From: Brumimicrobium oceani | GTDB lineage: Bacteria > Bacteroidota > Bacteroidia > Flavobacteriales_D > Crocinitomicaceae | Direction: 5' to 3' | DNA length: 64,000 bases | Assembly (NCBI RefSeq): GCF_003143775.1 | Contig: NZ_QFRJ01000001.1 | Coordinates: forward strand, 310,001-374,000 | Shown: piece after piece, positions 25,761-34,284 of the stretch | How positions within the stretch are numbered: the stretch's first letter is position 1 | Layout: each line of letters starts with the position of its first letter | Notes under the pieces: generated by a model | Told to the model about the DNA's origin: nothing | The model's database searches: none | What the model saw: only the letters and a program-made list of their open reading frames with translations | Translations under genes and position numbers: made by a program

Positions 25761-26087
25761 TTAAAGAATGACCAAATCATTGATTTCTATTTCCGTAAAA
25801 GACTGCGTTTTGCCTTTGTTCTTGTAGAAACGTGATCTCAATCTTCCTTCGATGGCCAAGGCTTGACCTTTAGCTCCCAATTGCTCTAATATTGGAACCC
25901 ATTTTCCCCAAGCGGTTATTTTGTGCCAATTCTTGGTGTCTTTGGTGTTTCCTTCTTCATCCAAATAGTTCTCTTTTGTGGACAAAGAGAATTTAGCTAT
26001 TTTTTTGCCTCCGTCCATTTCAATAAAAGTTGGATCTGATGACATTTGACCGATTAAATTAACGTGATTCATTTGTTGAACTCTCAT
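25761..26087 (-). CDS. Small SSB-like single-stranded DNA-binding protein, paralogue 2
   Basis: About 109 residues. OB-fold blocks are VNLIGQMSSDPTFIE, KFSLSTKENYLDEEG, NWHKITAWGKWVPILE and ALAIEGRLRSRFY. The ATG at 26087 (MRVQQMNHV) is used; another ATG at 26072 (MNHVNLIG) aligns even better with its neighbours, and the first ATG at 26123 adds residues not seen in SSB. No acidic tail. It diverges from both neighbours, which argues for an old duplication. Confidence 0.85.
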   Translation of the reverse strand: MRVQQMNHVNLIGQMSSDPTFIEMDGGKKIAKFSLSTKENYLDEEGNTKDTKNWHKITAWGKWVPILEQLGAKGQALAIEGRLRSRFYKNKGKTQSFTEIEINDLVIL

Positions 26088-26201
26088 GATATGATGTGTT
26101 TTAAGGTTACTATTTTGTGACAACCAAACATTTTCTGACTGTCCTGTTAAGAGTACCCGAGATTTTCCCGAGTACTCATTAATTTTTCAACTTACCGTTT
26201 A

Positions 26202-26561
26202 TTATTTACTTGCTTGAGCTTTGTCTTTGTCGCGGTTCATTAACATAAATTCCCGCAAAGAAATTTCTGTTTTGTAGCGTTTTTCACCTTCTTTCGTCTC
26301 ATAAGAGTCGTTCACTAACTTCCCTTCCAAAACTATTTCAGTTCCTTTCTTAAGCAGCTTCTCACAAAGCTCTGCGTTTTTTCCCCAGGCTACTACATTG
26401 TGCCATGTTGTGTTTTGCACATACTCACCTTTTTTGTCTTTGTACACCTCTTTCGTTGCAACGCTAAAACGTGCTACTGAGTTCTTGTCACCAAATTGTG
26501 TGATTGCAGGATCAGCACCTAAATTCCCGATTAAACTAACTGTGTTTCTTAAATTGTTCAT
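26202..26561 (-). CDS. Small SSB-like single-stranded DNA-binding protein, paralogue 3
   Basis: 119 residues: NTVSLIGNLGADPAI, RFSVATKEVYKDKKGE, TTWHNVVAWGKNAELCEKLL and EIVLEGKLVNDSYETKEGE are the OB-fold blocks. The C-terminus is a short basic tail (MNRDKDKAQASK) instead of the acidic tip of canonical SSB. First of three consecutive paralogues on this strand. Small tail-less SSBs are often found with conjugative or competence functions, but no such gene is nearby. Confidence 0.88.
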   Translation of the reverse strand: MNNLRNTVSLIGNLGADPAITQFGDKNSVARFSVATKEVYKDKKGEYVQNTTWHNVVAWGKNAELCEKLLKKGTEIVLEGKLVNDSYETKEGEKRYKTEISLREFMLMNRDKDKAQASK

Positions 26562-26979
26562 GTCTGTAAATTTTAATTAATAATGGTTTGAACATTTTCT
26601 CAAGCTGTCTCTCAGCCATCGACACTGCAAAGTTGGGGTAAGCAGCAAACTTTATTTGGTTATTAATCATTTGTTGTCGAATAATAGTCGCTTGTAAGTG
26701 GTTATTATCGGTTATAGCATTGATTTCATTGATGTTTTGGGATTAATAGATTTTTGAAGATTTTTGAAAATAAATGAAATAAAATCAAAATACTCAGAAA
26801 CTAGAGATTGAAATTGGTGACATTAGTGCGGAAGAAACAAAATAAACACCTACATTTTATCATTGATTAGTTATTGCTTTCAGGATTCCCGCTTAAAGAG
26901 GTTTGCACACAGGCTTTTTTAAAAATCATTTCAAATAAACTGCATTCACAATTCCAACTTTAAATCGTAATTTTGCACC
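26562..26979. other. Intergenic stretch between SSB paralogue 3 and the DEAD-box helicase
   Basis: Divergent promoter region of about 420 bases. Apart from the helicase -7 box at its right end I see no gene, hairpin or repeat. Confidence 0.5.
26968..26979 (+). promoter_or_regulatory. Promoter -7 box of the DEAD-box helicase gene, probably leaderless
   Basis: TAATTTTG (26968-26975) is followed by CACC and then the ATG, leaving no room for a ribosome-binding site. Confidence 0.6.
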
Positions 26980-28206
26980 ATGAAATTTGAAGATTATAAA
27001 ATAGCGAAAGTAATAAAGACTGAAATTAAAAATCTAGGTTGGTCGAGACCTACAGATATTCAGTTTAAGGCCATTCAACCAATTCTAAATGGAGAAGATG
27101 TCCTGGCAATTGCGCAAACGGGAACAGGTAAAACAGCGAGTTTCGTGATTCCTATTTTAAATTCAATTCATAATCAATTAGAAAAGAATGATGAGCATTT
27201 TGTTCGTGCATTGGTCATGGTTCCCACAAGAGAATTGGCCGAGCAAGTGGAACAGGTTTTCGTTGAAGTAGGGAAGGGCGTTAATGTACGTTCTCGCTCT
27301 TTGATGGGAGGAGTTTCGCAAGATGATCAAATCACAGATTTGGACAATGGAATTGATGTGGTGATTTCTACTCCCGGAAGAATGTTTGACTTGATTTCAC
27401 AAGGAGTTTTGAAAGTTGATCGTTTGCAAACTTTGGTTTTAGACGAAGCCGATCACATGTTGGATTTAGGATTCATTAAAGACATCGAAGATTTAATGCG
27501 TCACATTCCTCAAAAACGTCAAACTTTGTTCTTTTCTGCAACGATTGATAAGAAGATTAAGAAAATCGCGTATAATTTGGTGCGAAATGCTATTCGTATT
27601 CAGATTTCTCCTAAGGATCCTGTAGCCAAAAACATCGAACATGCGGTGACTTTCGTTGAAATGGACGACAAGCGATTCTTTTTGGAAAATATCATTAAAG
27701 AAAACGATGATTTAAAAATAATGGTGTTTGTGCGAACGAAAGTTAGAGCAGAACGTGTGAAAAAAGCAATGGAACGTGTCAACATTGAAGCGGTAACCAT
27801 CCACGGAGATGTGGAACAAAAAGACCGTTTTAAAGTTTTAGATCAATTTAAAAACAATGAAGTTTCCGTTCTGATTTCAACAGACGTTGCAGCGCGAGGA
27901 ATCGATATCCCTGGAATTGGAGCGGTAATTAATTATGATTTACCCGAAGAACCAGAAAACTATGTTCACAGAGTAGGAAGAACGGGGCGTGGAAAAGAAA
28001 AAGGTGTAGCCATTTCATTTTGTAGCGAAGAAGAAAAGATTCTACTTTCAGCAATTGAAGCCTACAACGGTACTGAAATCGCTGTTTTCGATTTATCAAA
28101 AAAAGATTATAGCGCGATTTTGGAAGATTCTGAAGATGGAACAGATAATTGGCGAAAATTAATTGAGGAAGAAGAAAAGAGAACGGGTAAAGGAAATGAA
28201 TGGTAA
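26980..28206 (+). CDS. DEAD-box RNA helicase (RhlE-like)
   Basis: ATP-dependent RNA helicase for RNA remodelling. Every core motif is present in order: the Q motif (WSRPTDIQFKAIQPIL), I AQTGTGKTAS, Ia PTRELAEQ, II LDEADHMLDLG, III FSATIDK, then in the second RecA domain IV MVFVRTK, V ARGIDIPG and VI YVHRVGRTGRG. At 408 residues it has only a short acidic C-terminus rather than the basic tail of many RhlE proteins. Its role could be ribosome assembly or cold adaptation; the sequence does not decide. Confidence 0.93.
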   Translation: MKFEDYKIAKVIKTEIKNLGWSRPTDIQFKAIQPILNGEDVLAIAQTGTGKTASFVIPILNSIHNQLEKNDEHFVRALVMVPTRELAEQVEQVFVEVGKGVNVRSRSLMGGVSQDDQITDLDNGIDVVISTPGRMFDLISQGVLKVDRLQTLVLDEADHMLDLGFIKDIEDLMRHIPQKRQTLFFSATIDKKIKKIAYNLVRNAIRIQISPKDPVAKNIEHAVTFVEMDDKRFFLENIIKENDDLKIMVFVRTKVRAERVKKAMERVNIEAVTIHGDVEQKDRFKVLDQFKNNEVSVLISTDVAARGIDIPGIGAVINYDLPEEPENYVHRVGRTGRGKEKGVAISFCSEEEKILLSAIEAYNGTEIAVFDLSKKDYSAILEDSEDGTDNWRKLIEEEEKRTGKGNEW

Positions 28207-28551
28207 AATCAATTATGAATTGCTCAATTACGAATTACGAATTACGAATTTCCTTAACCAGAGATGAACGCTTATAATTAGTTCTTAAAGTAAATCCATT
28301 CTGAAAATAGAATGGTAATTAGGGAATTTGAGAGTGAAATAGAATTCTGGGAAACAACCACTAAGCATTTCAGTTGATTTCATTTTTGAATTGATCCAAT
28401 TTCAAATATTCAACCATTTCTTACTTTATAACTTTCATCCGAAGGATTAAAAATCGAAGTAACCCCAATTCGTAATTCGTAATTATTTCATTCGTAATTG
28501 TTAAAATATAAGTAAAAAGCAGCTCCAAAGGAGCTGCTTTTTACTTATATT
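28207..28551. other. Intergenic stretch with facing AATTACG repeats
   Basis: Three tandem copies of the AATTACG unit at 28226-28250 face the complementary units at 28467-28484 across about 220 bases. Similar AATTACGAATT strings occur near 47715-47745. No gene is visible. The right edge holds the nrdA terminator. Confidence 0.6.
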
Positions 28552-28555
28552 TTAA
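28501..28555. terminator. Long perfect hairpin terminator at the end of nrdA
   Basis: Two 26-base arms (28501-28526 and 28530-28555) are perfectly complementary around an AAA loop; the core is AGCAGCTCC/GGAGCTGCT flanked by A and T tracts, so it works in both directions. The TAA stop of nrdA lies inside the right arm. Confidence 0.9.
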
Positions 28556-30201
28556 CCTTCGCAACTCACGCATTCAACCAAGTTCTTAACCACAAACTCT
28601 TTTCCAACACTTTGACTTCTTTGGTAATACAAAGTTTTAACGCCTAGTTTCCAAGATTCAATAATTAGTTTATTGATGTCTTTTACTGGTAAATTAGAGG
28701 GAATATTTAAATTCAAACTTTGAGACTGGTCAATGAATTTTTGTCTAATCGAAGCTTGTTGAATGATCTCTAATTGACTAATTTCTTTAAATGTTTTGAA
28801 AACAGCTTTTTCTTCAGCAGTTAATTCATTCAAATGCTGAATACTTCCTTGATTTAGCATGATGCTTCTCCACGTTTCCTCGTTGTCTAAATCTTTTTCT
28901 ACTAGTAATTCCTTCAAGTATTTGTTTTTTCTTACAAAGTTACCTTTTGCTAATCCAGCTTTGTAGTAATTACTGCTTAAAGGCTCAATTCCTGGAGAAG
29001 TTTGTCCTAAAATAGCGGAAGAAGATGTTGTAGGAGCAATGGCTAAAAGTGTGGTATTTCGCATGCCATAATCTTTTAGCAATTCTGGTTCGCCATAAAT
29101 ATCTGCCAACTCTCTTGAAGCTTTCTCCGCTTCATTTTTAATGTGAGAAAAGATGGAAGATGTTAATTGCTTGGCTTGCATTCCTTCAAATGGAATCATG
29201 TTTTTTTGAAGATAAGAATGCCATCCCATTGCGCCTAAACCAAGTGCACGGTGACGCTTTGCAAATCTATTTGCTGAAGCCAAGTAGTAATTATTTTCTG
29301 TTTTGGCGATAAATTCCTGTAAAACGGCATCTAAGAAATAAATGGCCAATTGAACTGCATTTGTATCTTTCCATTCGTCATATAACTCTAAATTCATGGA
29401 AGAAAGGCAGCAAATAAACGATTCCTCTTCGCTTGAAGGCAACATAATTTCTGAACATAAATTACTTGAATTAATGCTCATGCTTTTGTCTTTGTAGACT
29501 TGAGGTTTGTTTTTATTTACATTGTCTGTGAAGAACAAATAAGGCAATCCTTTTTGTTGACGTGATTCCAAGACTTTTGCCCAAATTTCTCGCTTTTCCA
29601 TGTCGCCATCAATCATTTCTATCATCCAATAATCTGGAATACAAACACCAGAAAATAGATTTTGCAATGGACTTCCGATGTCTTTAATTTGAAGAAATTC
29701 TTTAATATCAGGATGGTCGATATCTAAATAAGCAGCGAATGCACCACGGCGAACACCACCTTGAGAAATTGTATCCATCGCTGTGTCAAACAGTTTCATA
29801 AAAGAAACCGCACCGCTACTTTGTCCGTTATCGGTTACGGCGCTACCACGTGCTCGCAATTCACCAAAATAACCAGAAGTTCCTCCACCAATTTTGGTTT
29901 GCATGATGACTTCACCGAGTTTGTGTGTAATTTCTTCGATTCCGTCAGGCACGTGAACATTGAAACAAGAAATAGGTAATCCGCGTTCTGTTCCCATATT
30001 TGCCCAAATTGGTGAACTTAAACTCATCCATCCTTTTTCAATAAGGTCGATAAATGGTTCTTTTAATTCAGGTTTGTATAAGCGTTTACTTGCAGCAGTA
30101 GCCACACGTTCGATTGCTCCTTTTACCGTTTCTCCTTTTAATAAATATCCTCGATTTAAAATTTGCTCACTTTCATCATTGAGCCACCATAAGTTTTCCA
30201 T
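28552..30201 (-). CDS. nrdA: Ribonucleoside-diphosphate reductase alpha subunit, short form
   Basis: Large subunit of class I ribonucleotide reductase, making dNDPs from NDPs. Active-site cysteines are in LPISCFNVHVP and SSNLCSEIMLP; the C-terminal redox pair is CVSCEG at the very end. QTKIGGGTSGYFGELR and ATTSSSAILGQTSPGIEP-like blocks confirm the family. At 549 residues it is much shorter than E. coli NrdA and starts directly at the helical domain without an N-terminal ATP-cone, so overall-activity control by dATP is presumably absent. nrdB lies 117 bases upstream on the same strand. Confidence 0.9.
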   Translation of the reverse strand: MENLWWLNDESEQILNRGYLLKGETVKGAIERVATAASKRLYKPELKEPFIDLIEKGWMSLSSPIWANMGTERGLPISCFNVHVPDGIEEITHKLGEVIMQTKIGGGTSGYFGELRARGSAVTDNGQSSGAVSFMKLFDTAMDTISQGGVRRGAFAAYLDIDHPDIKEFLQIKDIGSPLQNLFSGVCIPDYWMIEMIDGDMEKREIWAKVLESRQQKGLPYLFFTDNVNKNKPQVYKDKSMSINSSNLCSEIMLPSSEEESFICCLSSMNLELYDEWKDTNAVQLAIYFLDAVLQEFIAKTENNYYLASANRFAKRHRALGLGAMGWHSYLQKNMIPFEGMQAKQLTSSIFSHIKNEAEKASRELADIYGEPELLKDYGMRNTTLLAIAPTTSSSAILGQTSPGIEPLSSNYYKAGLAKGNFVRKNKYLKELLVEKDLDNEETWRSIMLNQGSIQHLNELTAEEKAVFKTFKEISQLEIIQQASIRQKFIDQSQSLNLNIPSNLPVKDINKLIIESWKLGVKTLYYQRSQSVGKEFVVKNLVECVSCEG

Positions 30202-30318
30202 AATACCGTTTTGAAGTAATTTTGATCAATTTTTGAAAAGAAATAACAGTCGAACTTTTGCTTTTCTCCCGTTGTTAGAAAAGCGAATTAAATTTTGCTC
30301 GATTGAATAAATCTGATT

Positions 30319-31293
30319 TTAGAATAAGTCCGCCGCGCTAATACTTTTATCGTGCTTTGTATATTCTGTGGGACGTTTAGCAAAGAAATCATCTAAAGAA
30401 TTGGCAAAAATTTCTTCTTCAAACCATGCCATTGGTCTGTATTGTTCAGTTGAAATATGATACAGTTTTTCAATGCCCAATTCTTCAAGACTTTCATCTA
30501 CTCTAAATTTCATAAAGTGAATTAAATTTTCTTTGCTTATCGCATCGATTTCTCCGTCTTCAAAAATCCAATCTAAAATTTCAGATTCAACTTGAATGGA
30601 ATTTCTAACAATTTCTTTAATTTCTTCTACTGTTTCTTGGTCGAAGAATTCTGGGTATTCTTCTTTAATTTTATTCACAAGAAAAACTCCTGCTTTCGCG
30701 TGGACTTGTTCGTCAATTGAAGTCCAAGAAATGATATTGCTCACGTTTTTCATGAGTCCTTTAAAACGAGTAAATGAAAGAACAATTGCAAACTGACTAA
30801 ACAAAGAAACGTTTTCAATGAGAATAGAGAATAAGATCAAAGAAAAGATGTATTTCTTTTTGTCATCCGATTTTGAATGTTGGAGCGCTTCTTCCAAATA
30901 TTCAATTCGTTTTTTAATCGCTGGAATTTCAATGACATGCTGGAACTCTTCATCGTAGCCTAAAACCGCTAAAAGTCTTGAATAAGCCTCTGAGTGTCGG
31001 AATTCACATTCAGCGAAAGTACTTCCTAATCCGTTTAATTCAGGTTTAGGCATGTGTTGATATAGATTTCCCCAAAAAGATTTCACTGAGACTTCAATTT
31101 GTGCGATGGCCAACAGACTTTTCTTAATGGCTTGTTTTTCTCTTTCGTCGAGATGAGAATGAAAATCTTGTGTGTCGGCAGTAAAATCCACTTCAGAATG
31201 TACCCAAAAAGTTCTGTTGATGTTTTCAATGAAATCCATTACTTCTGGATATTCAAATGGCTTGTAATTCGTTCTTTTGTCAAAAATGCCCAT
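30319..31293 (-). CDS. nrdB: Ribonucleoside-diphosphate reductase beta subunit
   Basis: Dimetal radical subunit of class I ribonucleotide reductase. Ligand motifs are visible: glutamate in AIAQIEVSVKSFW, the E-x2-H pair in ECEFRHSEAYSRLL, glutamate in ILIENVSLFSQF, and E-x2-H in SIDEQVHAKAG. A tyrosine four residues after the first ligand histidine fits the radical tyrosine position. At 324 residues it lacks the N-terminal ATP-cone found in some Bacteroidota NrdB proteins, so neither subunit here carries that control domain. Confidence 0.92.
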   Translation of the reverse strand: MGIFDKRTNYKPFEYPEVMDFIENINRTFWVHSEVDFTADTQDFHSHLDEREKQAIKKSLLAIAQIEVSVKSFWGNLYQHMPKPELNGLGSTFAECEFRHSEAYSRLLAVLGYDEEFQHVIEIPAIKKRIEYLEEALQHSKSDDKKKYIFSLILFSILIENVSLFSQFAIVLSFTRFKGLMKNVSNIISWTSIDEQVHAKAGVFLVNKIKEEYPEFFDQETVEEIKEIVRNSIQVESEILDWIFEDGEIDAISKENLIHFMKFRVDESLEELGIEKLYHISTEQYRPMAWFEEEIFANSLDDFFAKRPTEYTKHDKSISAADLF

Positions 31294-31749
31294 TTTAAAA
31301 TAGTTTAATTATTAATAAAACAAAGGCATAAAAAATAGGAGGGAAGATGGAGAATTAACTCGCTTCGGAACCTTGTTTTTCATGCGAAAACAAAATTCTA
31401 CTTGTTAAGATTGAGTATCTGACTTATGGCTTTGACCACTTACAGTTGCGCAACAGTTCATGAATTTCACATGATTCCTCTAATTTTCATTTGACATTAT
31501 TATTGATAACATCAAGATGTCCTAACAAATGGATTTTGGGTCAAATATAGATAAGAATGTGATTTTGGATTTGAAATTTAGGACCTAGTTATAAACAAAA
31601 TTTGTTGATAAGTAGGGTATATAGTTGATTTTCAATTTAGTTATGAATGACACGAGATAATTGGTGAACTAGAGAGAAACCAGTTTGAACTTGACTCTAA
31701 AAGTAGTTGAAGTCATTGCAATATAGACGGTTTTCTTTTGGAAATAAAA

Positions 31750-31772
31750 AAACGCACTGTAAGAGTGCGTTT
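31750..31772. terminator. Hairpin after the degT-type aminotransferase gene
   Basis: AAACGCACT (31750-31758) and AGTGCGTTT (31764-31772) pair around GTAAG, flanked by A and T tracts. It could end the long leftward polysaccharide transcript. Confidence 0.7.
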
Positions 31773-31782
31773 TATGATGATA

Positions 31783-31803
31783 TTTGCACTGTGAGAGTGC
31801 GAA
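31783..31803. repeat. GCACT/AGTGC palindrome, left side of the aminotransferase-ATPase segment
   Basis: TTTGCACT, spacer GTGAG, AGTGCGAA. The same element in inverted orientation (spacer CTCAC) lies at 34254-34274, so the two frame a 2.5-kb segment. Confidence 0.65.
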
Positions 31804-31824
31804 TGGATATTTTTGAATCTTAAA

Positions 31825-32961
31825 TCATCTATTCACAACTGCCAAAATTGCTTTTAAAATCCTCGCTCTATCTTCATCTGTTAGATTAGAACCACTTGGT
31901 AAACACAATCCAATTTCGAATAATTCTTCGGCTACTTTTGTTCCGTAATAATCATATTTTTCAAAAACGGGTTGCATGTGCATTGGTTTCCAAAGTGGCC
32001 GAGTTTCGATATTTTCTTTATCCAAGGCTAATCTTAAATCTTCTCTTGTGAATCCTGCTTCGTTTGGGTGAATTAATACCGCAGTTAGCCAACGGTTACT
32101 GTAAATTCCTTCTAATTCATCTACGAATTCAAATCCTGGAAGATGTCCCAAGTTTTCCTTGTAAAATTCATAATTAGCACGGCGCAATTTTACATGTTTG
32201 TCCAAAATCATCATTTGTCCACGGCCAATACCAGCGGTGATGTTTGACATTCTGTAATTGTAACCTATTTCACTGTGCTGATAATGAACGCCAGCGTCTC
32301 TTGATTGAGTGGCGAAAAATATTGTACGTTTTTTGATTTCTTCATTTGGACAAACCAAAGCGCCTCCACCAGAGGTTGTGATGATCTTGTTTCCGTTAAA
32401 AGAAAGAATTCCGAATTGAGCAAGTGTTCCACATTCTTGACCATTGTATTTACTTCCCAAAGCTTCCGCGGAATCTTCAATTACAGGAATATCATATTTC
32501 TCAGCAATTGCATTTATTTCATCCGATAGATAAGGCATTCCATATAAGTGAACAGCAATTATAGCCTTGGGTTTTACTCCATGTTTTGTTATCGTTCCTT
32601 CAATGGCGTTTACCAAATCTGTTGGACACATGTTCCAAGTTCTGGTTTCACTGTCAATAAAAACAGGATGAGCGCCTTGATAAACTATCGGGTTAGCAGA
32701 GGCAGAGAAAGTCATTGATTGACAAATGACAAAATCGCCTTGTGAAACGCCAAGCATAATTAAAGCGAGATGAATGGCAGCAGTTCCCGAGCTTAGGGCA
32801 GCGACATGTTTTTTGTCTCCTAAATATTTCTCTAAATCTCCTTCGAATCCATTTACGTTGGGACCCAGTGGAGCTACCCAATTTTCGTCAAATGCTTGCT
32901 TTATAAATTCTTGCTCGTGTCCGCCCATGTGTGGAGACGAAAGCCATATTTTTGAGTTCAT
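31825..32961 (-). CDS. DegT/DnrJ/EryC1/StrS sugar aminotransferase (PglE-like)
   Basis: PLP enzyme that transaminates a nucleotide-linked keto-sugar for surface glycan synthesis. The PLP lysine lies in LSFNGNKIITTSGGGALV (about residue 191). PLGPNVNGFE near the start, DSAEALGSKYNGQECG and GYNYRMSNITAGIGRGQ are family blocks. At 378 residues it is full length. The nearest sugar transferase (PglC-like) is two genes upstream, so it probably makes the amino sugar that transferase loads. An AAA_14 ATPase gene separates them. Confidence 0.92.
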   Translation of the reverse strand: MNSKIWLSSPHMGGHEQEFIKQAFDENWVAPLGPNVNGFEGDLEKYLGDKKHVAALSSGTAAIHLALIMLGVSQGDFVICQSMTFSASANPIVYQGAHPVFIDSETRTWNMCPTDLVNAIEGTITKHGVKPKAIIAVHLYGMPYLSDEINAIAEKYDIPVIEDSAEALGSKYNGQECGTLAQFGILSFNGNKIITTSGGGALVCPNEEIKKRTIFFATQSRDAGVHYQHSEIGYNYRMSNITAGIGRGQMMILDKHVKLRRANYEFYKENLGHLPGFEFVDELEGIYSNRWLTAVLIHPNEAGFTREDLRLALDKENIETRPLWKPMHMQPVFEKYDYYGTKVAEELFEIGLCLPSGSNLTDEDRARILKAILAVVNR

Positions 32962-33023
32962 ATTGTTTTATTATCTAGTTTTATTCGTGTTCTTGACAAG
33001 CAAAATATTTCTTAATAACTCTT

Positions 33024-34193
33024 TTAATACATCAAACCAAAATGCCAAAGAGGAATCGTATTCAAATATCCCTTTTCTATATTATCTTTCACTACATAGC
33101 CGTTTTCTGCATTTATCAATTGTTTTTGTCCTTTATTTTTTCCTCCAACTTCAAAATCTATTTCATTCATTTTGAAATCCGACAAGGCTGAAGACGTAAT
33201 TTCATGATTTACTTTCAACTGATTTATGAAAAAGGTCTCTCTGAGATTCCCAACATTTTGATTTTCTTTGGCTAGAGCATAAACTAAATTAGTGTTATCT
33301 AAGTATATTTTGTCAATTTTTCCTAAGGACCTAATTCCTCCTGTGTTACTTCTTAATTGTGCTAACATTCCTGCTTCTTCCATGTACAAGAAATAATCGG
33401 CGATATTATTTCTGCTAATATTTAGCATTTCAGCAATTTTGCTCATGTTTGGTTTAAACGGAACACTTTCTGCCACCACAGCCAATAACTGTTTCAATTT
33501 CCTGCCTGTTGCCACATTCATTTCTGCATAAGTTGGGATATCAATTTCAAGCGTTTGATTAACGACTTGTTGTAATTTCAAATTAAAATCTTCCTCTTTG
33601 GCAAAGGGGTAATATCCTTTTTTGAGATATTCATCAAAGAAAGCTAATGGATTTGGGATATTTGGTGTTTCGACTTCGTGATTTAAAATTTGCTCTAAAG
33701 TGAATTCAGGAACATCTATTCCTTGAAAAAGCATTAAATATTCTCTAAAAGATAAGCCTTGCATTGAGTAAATTACTGCCCTTCGGCTTAAATCTGCATT
33801 TCCTTTTTTAATGTCTAAAACGGAAGAACCCGTGAATACGACGTTTAAATCTTTGTGATAATCATAAATTAATTTTAATTCTCGTGACCAATCTGAGTAT
33901 TTGTGAATTTCATCGATAAATAAATATTTCCCACCTTTCTTTGTAAAAGTGTCCGCTAAATCTAACAAACGATTTTTCGCAAAATAAAAATCTTCCATGG
34001 TTACATATAGTGTTTGACTTTGCGGAAGATTTTTTTTGATGTATTGAAGAATCATTGTTGTTTTCCCTACACCACGCGGACCGATTAATCCTAAGAATCT
34101 ATTTTTCCAATTAATTCTGTGATACATATAACGTGTAAAGTCCGTTTCTGTCTCAGAAATTAGTTTGTTAGAATGCTTGAATAACGAATCCAT
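33024..34193 (-). CDS. AAA_14/DUF4143-type ATPase
   Basis: Walker A is GLIGPRGVGKTTMIL, Walker B is KYLFIDEIHKYSDW, and sensor 1 is VVFTGSSVLDI, followed by RRAVIYSMQGLSFREYL. The C-terminal DUF4143-like region has a winged helix (LNISRNNIADYFLYMEEAGM) and a nuclease-like end (DFEVGGK). I chose the ATG at 34193 (MDSLFKHSNK) because a TAAGTTTG promoter box sits at 34209-34216, within the longer reading frame. The role of this widespread family is unknown. It is foreign to the surrounding glycan genes and carries its own palindrome-rich promoter. Confidence 0.85.
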   Translation of the reverse strand: MDSLFKHSNKLISETETDFTRYMYHRINWKNRFLGLIGPRGVGKTTMILQYIKKNLPQSQTLYVTMEDFYFAKNRLLDLADTFTKKGGKYLFIDEIHKYSDWSRELKLIYDYHKDLNVVFTGSSVLDIKKGNADLSRRAVIYSMQGLSFREYLMLFQGIDVPEFTLEQILNHEVETPNIPNPLAFFDEYLKKGYYPFAKEEDFNLKLQQVVNQTLEIDIPTYAEMNVATGRKLKQLLAVVAESVPFKPNMSKIAEMLNISRNNIADYFLYMEEAGMLAQLRSNTGGIRSLGKIDKIYLDNTNLVYALAKENQNVGNLRETFFINQLKVNHEITSSALSDFKMNEIDFEVGGKNKGQKQLINAENGYVVKDNIEKGYLNTIPLWHFGLMY

Positions 34194-34208
34194 GATATGT
34201 TTTTGATA

Positions 34209-34274
34209 CAAACTTACTAAAAATGCACTGTCACAGTGCAATTTTTTAAAATATTTGCACTCTCACAGTGCAAA
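34209..34274 (-). promoter_or_regulatory. Promoter and double palindrome upstream of the AAA_14 ATPase gene
   Basis: On the minus strand TAAGTTTG (34216 to 34209) fits the -7 box. Upstream are TGCACTG-TCA-CAGTGCA (34224-34240) and TTTGCACT-CTCAC-AGTGCAAA (34254-34274). The inner palindrome overlaps the TTG expected at -33, so a protein bound there would block the promoter. Both share the GCACT/AGTGC half-sites of the palindromes near 31760 and 31790. Confidence 0.6.
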
Positions 34275-34284
34275 ATAACTAATT

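Larger units (their letters stand above)
31294..31824. other. Intergenic stretch between nrdB and the polysaccharide locus
   Basis: About 530 bases without a convincing gene on either strand. The left part would hold the nrdB promoter. The right 80 bases hold two GCACT/AGTGC palindromes listed separately. Confidence 0.5.
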
